A DNA stretch of 64,000 nt from Cranoglanis bouderius (GCA_023630585.1 CM042540.1:17762574-17826573); one strand, 5' to 3'; counted from the stretch's first letter, positions 1-63,821 are shown. Numbers and translations are program-made. Notes: generated by a model from the letters alone, not told the origin.

Positions 1-45
<45 letters not shown>

Positions 46-62
46 TAGATAGATAGATATAT
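1..62. repeat. AT dinucleotide microsatellite
   Basis: The window opens inside a pure (AT)n run to about position 43, followed by a short GATA-like stretch. The left boundary is not visible. Confidence 0.95.
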
Positions 63-194
63 ATCAGTGAGTAACACTGATATATTTACTGTTTACACTA
101 TTATTATGCTACAGTGAGACACTTTTTACTACTCCTTCTGTTTTTCTACCCATTTGTATTATTATATGGTAGAGTCTCCAGTTTGCAGATAATT

Positions 195-362
195 GTTTGC
201 ATTGGTTTCAATGGGTATTGTAGCCACTTCACAGCTCCTGGGTCCCCAATTTGATCCTGAGCTTGGGTTCCTTTCTGTGTGGGGTTTCACATCTTTTCCC
301 AGTGTCTGCTTGGATTTCCTCGGGGTTCTCCGGTTTCCTCACACCTCCAAGGAATATGCGTG
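195..362 (+). mobile_element. V-SINE, 5' part (split copy)
   Basis: A tRNA-like head with a degenerate box B around 241-257 is followed by the conserved SINE body at about 266-350 (words such as gggttcctttctgtgtgg and ttcctcggggttctccgg). This is the V-SINE type (Mermaid/Merman/HE1-like) common in catfish and other otophysans. The copy stops at the TA at 363-364, where a Tc1-type MITE is inserted, and resumes near 878. Family assignment rests on recognised sequence, not a search. Confidence 0.65.
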
Positions 363-364
363 TA

Positions 365-412
365 CAGTTGAGGTCATAAATTTACATACGCCTTGCAGAA
401 TCTGCAAAACTG

Positions 413-462
<50 letters not shown>

Positions 463-874
463 CATGAGGGATCATAAAAATTTTATTTTTTATTTATTAC
501 TGACCTGAATAAGTTATTTCACATAAAGTTTACATATAGTCCACAAGACACAATAATAACTGAATTTACACAAATGAACCAGTTAAAAAGTTTACATACA
601 CTTGATTCTTAATACTTTATGTTGTTACCTGGATGATGAACAGCTGTTTTGTTATAGTCGTTAATGAGTCCCTTGTTTGTCTTGAGCACTTAAACTGCCC
701 CATGAACATCGATCACAAAACAGTCCTTGATCATCGTTGATCATCAAGTCAACTTTTGAACTGTTTCATTTGTGTAAATTCAGTTATTATTGTGTCTTGT
801 GGACTATATGTAAACATCTGTTATGTGAAATAACTTATTCAGGGCAGTACTAAATAAAAAACAAAATGCAGTTT
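365..874. mobile_element. Tc1/mariner-type MITE inserted in a SINE
   Basis: The left end reads cagttgaggtcataaattt just after a TA, the terminal motif of Sleeping Beauty-like Tc1 elements. Inside, about 80 bp at 503-585 return as an inverted copy at about 755-843, so the element is a large hairpin with no transposase. An (AAT)n run sits at 412-460. The right terminal inverted repeat is not visible; the sequence breaks off near 874 at the SINE junction, so the right end is probably truncated. Confidence 0.7.
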
Positions 875-877
875 TTA

Positions 878-1053
878 AGGATTGGCTACACTAACTTGCT
901 CATAGGTGTGACTGAGTGTGAACAAGTGTGCATGGTGCCCTGTGATGGACTGGTGTCCCATCCACTCCTGCCTCATGCCCAATTTTACCAGGATTGGCTC
1001 TGGATCCACTGAGACCCTGACCAGAATAAACCAGTTACTGAAACTGAATGAAT
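878..1053 (+). mobile_element. V-SINE, 3' part (split copy)
   Basis: This continues the SINE body interrupted at 362. It carries the conserved core (tgccctgtgatggactggtg at 938-957 and ggctctggatccactgagac at 996-1015) and ends in the usual tail before the repeated tgaatgaatg. Together with 195-362 it makes one SINE copy broken by the MITE. Confidence 0.7.
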
Positions 1054-1194
1054 GTCCCATGTAATTAGCATGCACATTCTTGTGTATTTATTGTCCTGAG
1101 TATACATTGTATATTTTGTACACTCTGTTGTGTGTTTGCACCTTATGTGTACAATTGATACACAGTTTGTGTTAATCCACTTCAGAGGTGTCAG

Positions 1195-1500
1195 TGTATT
1201 CCCTCAGGTCTGCTGTTGTCTGGATATTTATGATTGGTGGATTGTCCTCAACCCAGCAGTGAGGTGTTTAAAAAAATATAAAGCAACACTGCTACACCTG
1301 ATATACTCATACCATCACCATACATACTACCACATCAGTGTCACTGCTGTGCTGAGAAACGTCCACCATACAAATATAATATCTGCTCAATGGTGGTCTT
1401 GGTGGAGTAGAGCAGGGAGGACAAACTATTCATAGCAACAGATTGACTCCATTCAGTAATTTTATACACTGCACCTATATTGTAGGTGTATCTGATTAAA
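1195..1500 (+). repeat. Degenerate interspersed repeat of a fish-wide family
   Basis: The segment resembles an abundant, still poorly classified repeat of otophysan fishes. Recognisable blocks are the hydrophobic-looking ggatatttatgattggtgga, the central accatcaccatacatactac/cacatcagtgtcactg block, and a block beginning tggtggtcttggtgga. The match is from recalled consensus and this copy is diverged. The apparent 101-residue reading frame across it is not a gene. Confidence 0.45.
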
Positions 1501-1683
1501 AAAACAAAACAAAAAAAAAACAAAAAACAGTGGGTGCTGTAAAATCACCACTGAGTGAAACTGCATACACATACAGTAGAGATGACTCTCTGTAATTTAT
1601 TCAAGTGAATCTCATTCTGTTACTTAAAAATGATTGCTTTTTAATAAGAACAACTTCCCCGCTATCTGCCCCCTTTCCAACAG

Positions 1684-17791
<16,108 letters not shown>

Positions 17792-18490
17792 CAGCGTGAC
17801 CAATAGAACTTTATATCATTGGTGCTTTTTTTCCTTAGTGCTTTAGGCAGTTGATCTCAGGAAAACTCACAGAGTTTAGCATGGAGGTAATGGATGTGAA
17901 TGGCCTCCCAATGGCCTGTCCCCTTCTTATACTTTTTATTGTATCATAAAATTATCATACGTTTCCTCATCCATATATAACTCAGACTAGACCAGTACAT
18001 TTTTCATACACATAAAAGTGGCCAGGCTCAAGGACAGTGGGCCTGTGTGTGTTTTATATTATTATTTCCATTGTTGATTTGTATACACTGGACTTGAGGG
18101 GTTCTTGTTTTTTCTGTTATTCCTGTTTCCATTGACCCTAGATGTTTTATTGTTATGTGATTTTTATGCTGTAATTAAGTGGTATAGTGGTGTGTTAAAT
18201 CAATTCATACATTAGAGAAGGGAGACAAAGTGAATGGGGGGCAACATGCCTGTCATAGGTGAAATGTACAATAATTGAAAGAATTAGCCATTGTTATATT
18301 GAATGTGTGTGTAAATGTGTAGTCTGTAAAATGTGAAAACGTTTTTGAGAATGAAACTTCCTTACTGGTGCCATATGGGCAACAAAGTTATTGCAAAGGG
18401 CTTCTTTCAATGTTTGAATACTTTATGTTTATTTTTTACACATAATGATGCCCCATTTATAATTGAAATAAACCATTTTTACCAGAGTGT
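17792..18490 (+). other. kiaa0753: kiaa0753 3' UTR (probable)
   Basis: AT-rich sequence between the stop codon and the first canonical poly(A) signal. The end is inferred; no cDNA evidence. Confidence 0.6.
18467..18472 (+). terminator. kiaa0753: Poly(A) signal AATAAA
   Basis: Canonical hexamer about 675 bp after the kiaa0753 stop, followed within 20-45 bp by a GT/T-rich stretch (tgttttttttttggttttg), as expected downstream of a cleavage site. Confidence 0.65.
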
Positions 18491-20264
18491 TTTTTTTTTG
18501 GTTTTGTTTTGTTTTTTTGAATGAAGCATTGTCTATTATTTATTTCATTTTTATTGCAGGAGAATTGATTGAACATTTCAAATTCCAAGTGCCACACCAC
18601 ACTCATTTTTAAATGAGTCAAAGTGATGAACGTGCTTTATTTATTTATTTAAATAAATAATCAACAAACAAATAAATAAAATATGCATGGATGAATAATG
18701 AATAAAAACATATGCTTTCCCCACCTTCCAACAGGGCAGTGTAATCAATAGGCTGTGTTTCTTGGTAGCTGTTTTTACATGAATCTCTACAGTGACTGCA
18801 TCGAGAAATGTTTTTCTTGTTGGACTTTCTGTCTGATACTATTAGTCTCAGTCTGTCAAGGAGTGTGGTAATGTAGTGTGGCCTGTTTACAAGAGGAGAG
18901 CTGGCCCTCACATCTTCTACTGCTTCTATCAGTATTGATTTGGAGGTATTTGTGATGAGAATTAACTTGATTGCTGATGTGCCATGTGGCCTTGTGTTTG
19001 ATGAACATGTTCTTTTTGGTGTTCAAATAATGTAAATATGAGATCAACTATTGTAGCTGTATGATTACAGAAAACATCACAGTGTCATATACAATGACAT
19101 ATCTCTTTTTTTCTCTCTCTCTTTTTTTTTTTTTACCAATGTAGAACAAATTTTAGGTTTGAGCATTAGTACTTTTTAAAAAAAGATTTCTTATGGACAC
19201 AGTCATAAATGCAGATTAACTTATTTATTGCCTCTGGGACTATGTATATAAAACATTGGTCATAAAATATTCATTATAAGCACTGCAGGGTCAAATTGAA
19301 ATTAATTGGGAAAGATTTCTAAGCAACTTCTACACAATAGCACTGATTTCATATTCATGGTTTTATTTAATGTACAGTACTTATTAAATATTTCATTGAA
19401 TAAGCTATTTGTTATGTGATATGTTGAGCTGTCATGTTGTAATATGATTTAATGACAGCTCATGAATACTGATTATATGGTAGCTGTTGCTGCAAACAGT
19501 GCAAGCAATTGAATAAAGATCAGTTCAGCTTGGCCTAGTAAATGTCCAAAATTAAGAACTAAGACTAATTTCTAGAGAGTCGGAGCCTCCCGGTCCCAAA
19601 TCGTAAATATGTTTGATGTTTACGACTCTTGATCGGGCTGCCGGAGGCGGGATAACCCAATAGCCAATGAGAGCAAGCAAGCGTCACCAACCGGGTGTTG
19701 CGTTGGAAACATGGTAGCCACAAAAGTTGAGTATGGTTCCGCAAGAGAGACAAGCAAAGAATTTTTTTTATAGTATGTTGAGCCTAGGATGCTGTGCTCT
19801 CTGGTTCTTGAGAGAGAGAGAGAGAGAGAGAGAGAGTTAAATAACTTTCTGCTGTGTGAATCAGGGAGCTGATATGCGGCTAATAAACAAAATGAAGTGT
19901 GAGTGGTATTGTCTTCTGAAGTCACGTTTGATAAAACACGAGTTTCTGTGAGATCTCGTGTCTGTGAAATCGTTACTACAGTCAACAGGTGTGTGGTCTC
20001 ACGGTCTGGCCGAATCATCTAGCGTGTGCATTTGGAGGATTACAATGTTAAAAATCAGTTGAAACTGTCCTTATGTCTGTGGTCTCCCACGGGTTTAAAA
20101 TCAGTTAAGACAAAAAAAAAAAAAAAAAAATTTGTCTAGTGTGTCCCTGGCATAAGTCTAAAAAGTAAAGAGCATGCATTCTTAAGAACCAAAACTTTAT
20201 ACAGACAACTATAGGCATGCATCATGACTTTTATTAATTTGACTAAAGATGGCTATGGAGCAAT
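18491..20264. other. Intergenic, with a CG-richer segment
   Basis: AT-rich intergenic DNA. From about 19570 to 20030 the sequence is richer in CpG, has an imperfect hairpin (19587-19648, gcctcccgg against ccggaggc), an (AG)n tract at 19811-19835 and a poly-A run at 20109-20130. I suspect a worn DNA transposon but cannot name it. No gene supported. Confidence 0.45.
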
Positions 20265-20633
20265 TGCAACCCCAATTCCAAAAAAGTTGGGACGCTGTGT
20301 AAAATATAAATAAAAACAGAATGAAATGATTTGCAAATCTCATAAACCCATATTTTATTCATATTTTATTTTATAGAACATAGAAAACGTATCAAATGTT
20401 TAAACTGAGGAAATGTACCATTTTAAGAAAAACATAAGGTAATTTTTAATTTGATGGCTGCAGCATGTCTCAGAAAAGTTGGGACGGGGGCAACAAAAGG
20501 CTGGAAAAGTAAGTGTTACTAAAAAGAAACAGCTGGAGGAAGTTTTGCAACTAATTAGGTTAATTGGCAACAGGTCAGTAACATGATTGGGTATAAAAAG
20601 AGTATCTTAGAGAGGCAGAGTCTCTCAGAAGTA

Positions 20634-22026
20634 CAGTGGTGGAAAAAAGTATTTGATCCCCTGCTGATTTTGTACGTTTGCCCACTGACAAAGAAATTAT
20701 CAGTCTATAATTTTAATGGTAGGTGTATTTTAACAGTGTATAGAGACAGAATAACAACAAAAAATCCAGAAAAACGCATTTCAAAAAAGTTATAAATTGA
20801 TTTGCATTTTAATGAGGGAAATAATTATTTGATCCCCTATCAATCAGCAAGATTTCTGGCTCCCAGGTGTCTTTTACACAGGTAACGAGCTGAGATTAGG
20901 AGCACACTCTTAAAGGGAGTGCTCCTACTCTCAGTTTGTTACCTGTAAAAAGACACCTGTCCACAGAAGCAATCAATCAATCAGATTCCAAACTCTCCAC
21001 CATGGCCAAGACCAAAGAGCTGTCCAAGGATGTCAGGGACAAGATTGTAGACCTACCCAAGGCTGGAATGGGCTACAAGACCATCGCCAAGCAGCTTGGT
21101 GAGAAGGTGACAACAGTTGGTGCGATTATTCGCAAATGGAAGAAACTGTCAGTCTCCCTCGGTCTGGGGCTCCATGCAAGATCTCACCTCGTGGAGTTTC
21201 AATGATCATGAGAATGGTGAGGAACCAGCCCAGAACTACACGGGAGGATCTTGTTAATGATCTCAGGGCAGCTGGGACCATAGTCACCAAGAAAACAATT
21301 GGTAACACACTACGCCGTGAAGGACTGAAATCCTGCAGCGCCCGCAAGGTCCCCCTGCTCAAGAAATCACATGTACAGGCCTGTCTGAAGTTTGCCTGAA
21401 TGATTCAGAGAACTGGGTGAAAGTGTTGTGGTCAAGTGTGGCCAGATCTCTTTGGCATCAACTCAACTCGCCGTGTTTGGAGGAGGAGGAATGCTGCCTA
21501 TGACCCCAAGTCATAACACCATCCCCACCGTCAAATATGGAGGTGGGAACATTATGCTTTGGGGGTGTTTTTCTGCTAAGGGGACAGGACAACTGCACCG
21601 CATCAAAGGGACGATGGACGGGGCCCTGTACCGTCAAATCTTGGGTGAGAAACTCCTTCCCTCAGCCAAGGCATTGAAAATGACTTTAATGACTTGGAGA
21701 GGATCTGCAAAGAGGAGTGGGACAAAATCCCTCCTGAGATGTGTGCAAACCTGGTGGCCAACTACAAGAAACGTCTGACCTCTGTGATTGCCAACAAGGG
21801 TTTTGCCACCAAGTACTAAGTCGAAGGGGTCAAATACTTATTTCACTTATTAAAATGCAAATCAATTTATAACTTTTTTGAAATTTGTTTTTCTGGATTT
21901 TTTTGTTGTTATTCTGTCTCTCACTGTTAAAATACACCTACCATTAAAATCATAGACTGATAATTCCTTTGTCAATGGGCAAACGTACAAAATTAGCAGG
22001 GAATCAAATACTTTTTTCCCCCACTG
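20634..22026 (+). mobile_element. Inner Tc1-type transposon nested in the outer one
   Basis: 1393 bp, ends cagtggtggaaaaaagtatt and its mirror aatacttttttcccccactg, flanked on both sides by TA (20632-20633 and 22027-22028). Removing it rejoins agtctctcagaagta to aagaaggacagaggttcacc, restoring the outer element. Terminal repeats are about 190 bp with inner repeats around 20820-20840 and 21828-21850. Confidence 0.93.
21002..21819 (+). pseudogene. Transposase pseudogene of the inner Tc1 element
   Basis: Starts MAKTKELSKDVRDKIVDLPK with a helix-turn-helix (GMGYKTIAKQLG), then shifts frame near 21140 to continue through RTTREDLVNDLRAAGTIVTK, and again near 21400. KYGGGNIMLWGCFSAKGTGQ is recognisable, but the WSDE block is degraded and the segment containing the second Asp and the Glu is deleted after the ALKM residues near 21680. 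Confidence 0.88.
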
Positions 22027-22028
22027 TA

Positions 22029-23036
22029 AAGAAGGACAGAGGTTCACCAATCTGCGAAAAACTGCGTCTACAAATTGTGGAAAAATTTCAGGATAATGTT
22101 CTTCAACGTAAAATTGCGAAGAATTTGAATATCTCATCATCTACAGTACACAATATCATCAAAATATTCTGAGAATCTGGAGAAATCTCTGTGTACAAGG
22201 GACATGGGTGAAAATCAATATTGCATGCCCGTGATCTTCGGGCCCTCAGGCGGCACTGCATTAAAAACAGGCATGATTCTGTAATGGAAATCACTGCATG
22301 GGCTCAGGAACACCTCCAGAACTCATTGTCTGTGAACACAGTTCACCGTGCCATCCACAAATTCTGGTTAAAGCTCTATCATGCAAAGAAGAAGCCATAT
22401 GTGAACATGATCCAGAAACGCCACCATCTTCTCTGGGCCAAAGATAATTTAAAATGGACTGAGGCAAAGTGGAAAACTGTTCTGTGGTCAGACGAATCGA
22501 AATTTGAAATTCTTTTTGGAAATGATGGATGCTGCGTCCTCTGGACTAAAGAGGAGAGGGACCATCCAGTTTGTTATCAGTTCTCGGTTCAAAAGCCTGC
22601 ATCTCTGATGGTATGGGGGTGCATTAGTGCCTATGGAATGGGCAGCTTGCACATCTGGAATTCATCAATGCTGGAAGCTATATACAGGTTTTAGAGCGAC
22701 ATATGCTTCCATCCAGATGACATCTTTTTCAGGGAAGGCCTTGCAAATTTCAGCAAGACAATGCTAAACCACATACTGCATCTATTACAACAGCATGGCT
22801 TCATATTAGAAGAGTCCTGACCTGCCTGCAGTCCAGACCTTTCCCCAACTGAAAACATTTGGCGCATCATGAAACAAAAAATATGACAAAGAAGACCCAG
22901 GACTGTTGAGCAGCTAGAATCCGGTATCAGACACAAATGGGACAACATTCCTCTCCCAGAACTCCAGCTGGTCTCCTCAGTTCCCAGATGTATACGGACT
23001 GTTGTTAAAAGAAGAGGGGATGCTACACAGTGGTAA
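22029..23036 (+). pseudogene. Transposase pseudogene of the outer Tc1 element
   Basis: Reads KLRLQIVEKFQDNVLQRKIA, KNLNISSSTVHNIIKIF (helix-turn-helix), then after a stop WAQEHLQNSLSVNTVHRAIH, KTVLWSDESKFEILFG with the first Asp, and VWGCISAYGMGSLHIWN. The last third lies in another frame and contains stops. A different Tc1 lineage from the inner element. Confidence 0.85.
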
Positions 23037-23693
23037 ACATGGCCTTGTCCCAACTTTTTTGAGACGTGTTTCTGCCATCAAATTTAAAATTACCTTATTT
23101 GTTCCTTAAAATTGTACATTTCCTCAGTTTAAACATTTCATATGTTTTCTGTGTTCTATTGTGAATAACATATGGGTTTATGAGATTTGCAAATCATTGC
23201 ATTCTGTTTCTATTTACGTTTTTACACAGCATCCCAACTTCTTTGGAATTGGGGTTGTAGATGAGGAAGAAAAAAATAAAATACCTACCTAAAACAATGA
23301 CTCTGGGTAACCTTAAACCATTGGCACAAATCATACTATCAAAACAAAAATTGCAGCTTGTCATTTCACTGAGAATCCCGCAAAGTATGAACTCTTCTGT
23401 CCTGAAGACCTTCCTGCGGCAGAAATCTTAAAGGAACAGCTTTAATTGTGACTGTTACAAAGCGCTGACACTGAGGACTCCTTCCATTGATGTTAAAGCT
23501 GCAGTATTGACCTTTTTTTTATTAAAAATGAACAAAAATCAATTATTGAGCAACTACGTAAAAAAATCAGTGTTCAAAACTCTCCTTACCTTACCCCGAT
23601 TCACAATGTTTAGCTTATAATAATGATTTATAATTTGAACTGTCGGGACAGATTTCACGGGAAACATCAGTTTGACGTAATTTGTGTGACCTT

Positions 23694-23701
23694 TGACGTC
23701 A
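23694..23701. promoter_or_regulatory. CRE octamer TGACGTCA
   Basis: Perfect palindromic CREB/ATF site about 95 bp before the short ORF at 23792. Whether it drives anything is unknown. Confidence 0.4.
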
Positions 23702-23791
23702 CCACGCCTTTGCGTGGTAATGTCACGTCCGTAAACAGAAAGAAGAAGGGCCGGTTACTATATCGCATGTGTAGGGGCTGAGGGTGGTGGA

Positions 23792-24073
23792 GTGTTTGTA
23801 GCTTGTCCTTACAAGAGTTGCTTAGAATTTAAACTTGTCATCTGGCTGCTTTTAATCTGGATAGTTCTAAATGCAATCATCATTAACATCTGGGGAATCA
23901 GCTGTTGTCAAAATCAAGATGCCTTGAATGCGGAGAGCCTGCAATCAAAAAGGGAAAGCGACAGAGCCTGTGCTAAAATGAGAATAACTATTGGCATGGC
24001 TTTTGAGTGGTGGAGAAAACTCCAAGATCTGAAGGGATTGAAGACTGACATAGAGATGGCTTTTTTCTGCTGA
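23792..24073 (+). CDS. Short ORF, probable transposon-derived fragment
   Basis: 94 codons starting TTG/ATG-like near 23792. A hydrophobic N-terminal stretch (VIWLLLIWIVLNAIIINIW) precedes a charged part with ESDRACAKMRITIGMAFEWW and LKTDIEMAFF. The charged part resembles a motif (acidic, ITIG-AF-RWR-LKTD-E-A-F) I recall from many repeated fish ORFs linked to DNA transposons. No full-length protein is visible and I would not call it a host gene. Confidence 0.3.
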   Translation: MFVACPYKSCLEFKLVIWLLLIWIVLNAIIINIWGISCCQNQDALNAESLQSKRESDRACAKMRITIGMAFEWWRKLQDLKGLKTDIEMAFFC

Positions 24074-24290
24074 ACAGGTTAGACATTTCAGTGGCTCAAT
24101 GGGTAGCTAGCTAACATTAGTGCACACGTTTGCTTGATACAGCTAGGTATCGAGTCTATTATTAGGTTTAGATTATATGGAGTGTCTGCCATACAAGTCC
24201 ATATGAATGTGTTGTCACTTTAGAAATAATTATGTATTAAAACAAGCACATTAATCTAAACCTGTGATTTGCCTTGCAGCTGGTATTACT

Positions 24291-24425
24291 GTCAGAGCTG
24301 CTGTTATAGAAAATTAATCAACACCTTTCAACCAATCAAAATCAAGAAGTCAATAGTGCTCTGGATCCACTGTGACCCTGACCAGGGTAAAGCTGTTACT
24401 GAAGATGAATGAATCAATCAGTGTG
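24291..24425. mobile_element. MITE end joined to a V-SINE tail
   Basis: 24291-24355 resembles the palindromic MITE family also seen near 34560 and 44325 (accaatcaaaatcaagaagt, tgctgttatag). 24358-24420 is the 3' end of a V-SINE (ctctggatccactgtgaccc, gtaaagctgttactgaagat). Only fragments of both. Confidence 0.5.
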
Positions 24426-25660
24426 GTATAACTCAGTGTAAGGGAAGGCACACCTGACTGATTACACTAGTTGCTTATTAAGTTGTCTCATTCACACAGT
24501 ATTAACACTGTTGACATTATTGGTCCATGAGCGATAGGTTTATGAGTGATTGGTGAATCTGATTGCTTTTCTGAAAGTGGGTATTGAAGTGAAAATCCCT
24601 TTTAAGATAAACCGGGCTCAACCTGCACATGAAAACCTAAACCAAATCAACCCAACTCACACACCTGTTCAATGACTTTACACTGCCATGTATTATTTGA
24701 AGCTATGACCTTTTTAGATGAATTTCTATCTATGCCCTACCCATCTGTTACCATGGAGTTAATTATATGTTAGCTCAAATTTCACCCTAAGGGATAATTC
24801 CAATAGATCTCATATTGTATGCTTATAATGGTTTCAGTTGGTCATACCTATTGGGAATATAATTCATTACAATTTCTACCTGGTGCTGATTAAAAACAGC
24901 CTTTTCCTGGAAACTTAGCCCATCTAATCCCACCAGTCACACCTGTGAACAGATTTTCTGTTTTGTTTTTTTTAAGTTTGGAAAGCTTTGGAAAGGTTTG
25001 TAGTGTTATAATGTTGGAATTCGATGGATTACATCCAGTTGGTACGACTCAAAACATCTGATTTTTGTAGACTTAACTCTCGTCACTAAATTTCACCCTA
25101 AAAGCTCCTATAAGATTCCTATAGGAATTGTCTTATAGGACAAGACATATATATCCTCTAGGACCACGGCTACAGGATTTCCTAATGAGATCCTTTTGGG
25201 TCTATATGGAATTCAATGTGATATTTTCAGGAATCCTTAAGGTGCACTTTTCCGCTGTAAATTTTTGAACTGTCAGCACTGTATACGTGAACTTTAAATA
25301 AAAGAAACAGACTGTATAAAACTTTGTGTTCCGTGAATTATTAACCATTAAAGACCAATACAAATTAAGGTGTTTACAGGATGGTTTCTTAAGATTTATA
25401 GTAATAGGGAAAAAAATACTCTAACCTAAAAATACTCTATAAAAATAATAAATAAATAAATAAATAAATAAATAAAGTACTCAAATTTTAAAGAAAGTCT
25501 TTTAGGATTTTAAAACTCTGTAAATTCCAATAACTTTTCAATAGCAAGACATTATTTCCAATAAAATTCAAGTAGAGTTCCAATAAGATTCTAAGAATCA
25601 GATGAGATCCTACAGGATAAACTGAAATTCCATGTCACAGTGAGAGGACGGTATTTTGAT
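24426..25660. other. Intergenic, no gene seen
   Basis: Contains an (AAAT)n tract at about 25446-25476 and, between 25090 and 25260 and again 25540-25625, short recurring words around tcctataggatt, probably a worn repeat I cannot name. Confidence 0.5.
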
Positions 25661-25994
25661 ATGACACAATGTTCATTTTCGAGGCGTTACAGTGAACAGA
25701 AATGAGGCCACTGTTTCGTGTGTGCTGAAGCAGTCAAACATCACGCGCTATACACACACTGGGAGAGTCTGTGTGAAGTCTGAACACGTAAGCCTACTAA
25801 AACCTGTGTGTGTGTGTGTAACTCAACAGAAGCCACGTTTTAACCCTTCATGACTCTCGCTCCCTACAGACAGAACAACACGTCGGACACCCTGAAGCTG
25901 CCTCCCTCCTGCACTGAAAAGTGCTCGCGCCCAAGCTAACTGACACTGACGGCTTGGGGAAAAAAAAACACACACACACACACACCTTCGCGGA
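25661..25994 (+). promoter_or_regulatory. pitpnm3: pitpnm3 proximal promoter / 5' UTR (inferred)
   Basis: Sequence directly before the pitpnm3 start codon. It is richer in CpG than the surroundings, shows no convincing TATA box, and the last 50 bp are an A-run plus (CA)n ending at the start codon. Transcription start not determinable. Confidence 0.4.
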
Positions 25995-62067
<36,073 letters not shown>

Positions 62068-62168
62068 GTTTTTTTTTTTTTTTTTTTGCATATGTTACAC
62101 ACACTTACTGAATGCAACATTTTTATTATAAAGCTACACACTTGTTAAAACTGAGCTAATACAATATA

Positions 62169-63698
62169 CAGTGGGCATAGAAAATAATCACCCCCCTTTA
62201 AAATAATCACATTTTGTTGCTTTACAGCCTGAAATGAAGACGGTCACAGTTTTTGTTTTATCCAGCTGTATTTACTCAGTGCAACTTATAACATCCAAGT
62301 GAAAGATATAACACCAACATGTCATAAAAAAATTATAAATAAATAAATAAATAAACAGAATCACTGAGTTGGAAAAAGGATCACCCCCCTCCTAAAAATG
62401 ACTTGTAAACTCAATAAGGTGTAGCTAATCACCTTCTCAATGGCACACAAAGCCATTTGACTTTCAACTGTTATCAGCTGTGGTCATTTTGATTAGCTCA
62501 GCATGAAAAGAGCTTTCCTGGAGCATTTTGTAGTGCAACTGAAGCAAACAATCGACTATGTGTGGCAAGGCACTGTCAAAAGATCTCCGGGATAAAGTCG
62601 TGGACAGGCACAAGTCAGGAGATGGATATACAAAAATTCAAAGGCTTTATCAATGCCTAGAAGCACAGTGAAGTCTATTATTAAGAACTGGAAGGTATTT
62701 GGTACAACACAGACCCTCCCTGGATCAGGACGTCACTCCAAACTGGATGAAAGAGCCAGGAGGAAACTGGTCAGAGAGGCTATCAAGAGGCCTACAGCAA
62801 CTCTGAAACAGTTGCAGGAATTTATGACAAAGAGTGGTCATTGTGTGCATGGGACAACAATATCACAAATTCTCCACAAATATGGGAGGGTTGCAAGAAA
62901 AAAGCCACTCCTCAAAAAGGCCACATGAACGCACCTTGAAGATTCTGAGGCCACATGGAAAAATGTGTTATGGTCAGATGAGACTAAAGTTGAATTATTT
63001 GGCCTCAATGCCAAACAATATGTCTGGCAGAAATCCAATACAGCTCACCATCCAAATAACACCATTCCTACAGTAAAGCATGGAGGTGGTAATATCTTGT
63101 TATGGGAGTGTTTCTCTGCAGCAGGGACTGGAGCACTTGTCACGATAGAAGGAAAATGGATGGGGCAAAATACCGTCAAATTCTTGAGGAAAATCTGCTG
63201 CCCTCTGCCAGAAAGTTGTCAATGGGAAGAAGGTTTACCTTCCAACATGACAGTGACCCAAAGCACACAGCAAAACTGACCACACAGTGGTTGAAGGAGA
63301 AAAAGGTGAATGTCCTTGCCTGGCCTAGTCAGAGCCCAGACTTAAACCCCATTGAAAATCTGTGGAATGACTTGAAGACTGTAGTCCACAAACGGTCACC
63401 ATCAAATATAATTGAGCTTGAGCAGTTCTGCAAAGAAGAGTGGGAGACATATCCCAGCAGACTAAAGACTGTAATTAAAACATTAAGGCAAATTAAACAA
63501 GGGGGTGATCCTTTTTCCAACTCAGTGATTCTGTTTTTTAATTAAAAAAAAAAAAAATTCTGACATGTTGGTGTTATATCTTTCAGTTGGATGTTATAAG
63601 TTGCACTGAGTAAATACAGCTGGATAAAACAAAAACTGTGTCTGTCTGACACAAAATCTGATCATTTTAAAGGGGGTGATTCTTTTCTATACCCACTG
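62169..63698 (+). mobile_element. Tc1-type transposon, 1530 bp, defective
   Basis: Ends cagtgggcatagaaaataat and mirror attcttttctatacccactg, TA at 62167-62168 and 63699-63700. Terminal repeats of about 200 bp with inner words gttggaaaaaggatcacccc and mirror at 63500-63525. Lies in the pitpnm3 intron after exon 7. Confidence 0.95.
62559..63516 (+). pseudogene. Tc1 transposase pseudogene
   Basis: Start MCGKALSKDLRDKVVDRHKS; a frameshift near 62655 leads into STVKSIIKNWKVFGTTQTLP and GRVARKKPLLKKAT, a stop and frame change near 62928, then NVLWSDETKVELFG (first Asp) and VKHGGGNILLWECFSAAGTG (Gly of WGC changed to Glu), another frameshift near 63165, and FQHDSDPKHTAKLTTQWLKE and SPDLNPIENLW with second Asp and Glu. 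All three catalytic residues remain but in different frames. Confidence 0.9.
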
Positions 63699-63821
63699 TA
63701 TATGCTTATATATGCAAATATTTGCTTATGTTTTCAAGTCTTCCTGTGATTGTCATACTAGCATTTTGCCTGACCGTCTATCAGTTTAGGCTGACAAGAT
63801 TAAAGCTTTTGTGTGTTGCAG

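Larger units (their letters stand above)
20267..23257 (+). mobile_element. Outer Tc1-type transposon, interrupted
   Basis: Long terminal inverted repeats of about 210 bp: caaccccaattccaaaaaag at the left and its mirror ttctttggaattggggttg at the right, with secondary motifs gaaaagttgggac and gtcccaacttttttgaga marking the inner ends. Right flank TA at 23258-23259; left flank tg, a decayed TA. Without the nested element its own length is about 1.6 kb. Confidence 0.92.
23258..24290. other. Intergenic, unclassified repeat-like block
   Basis: Includes about 23460-24300, which reads like an unclassified fish repeat: a T-rich start, a CG-richer middle with cAMP-response-type octamer, and a short ORF (next entry). 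No terminal repeats found. Confidence 0.35.
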
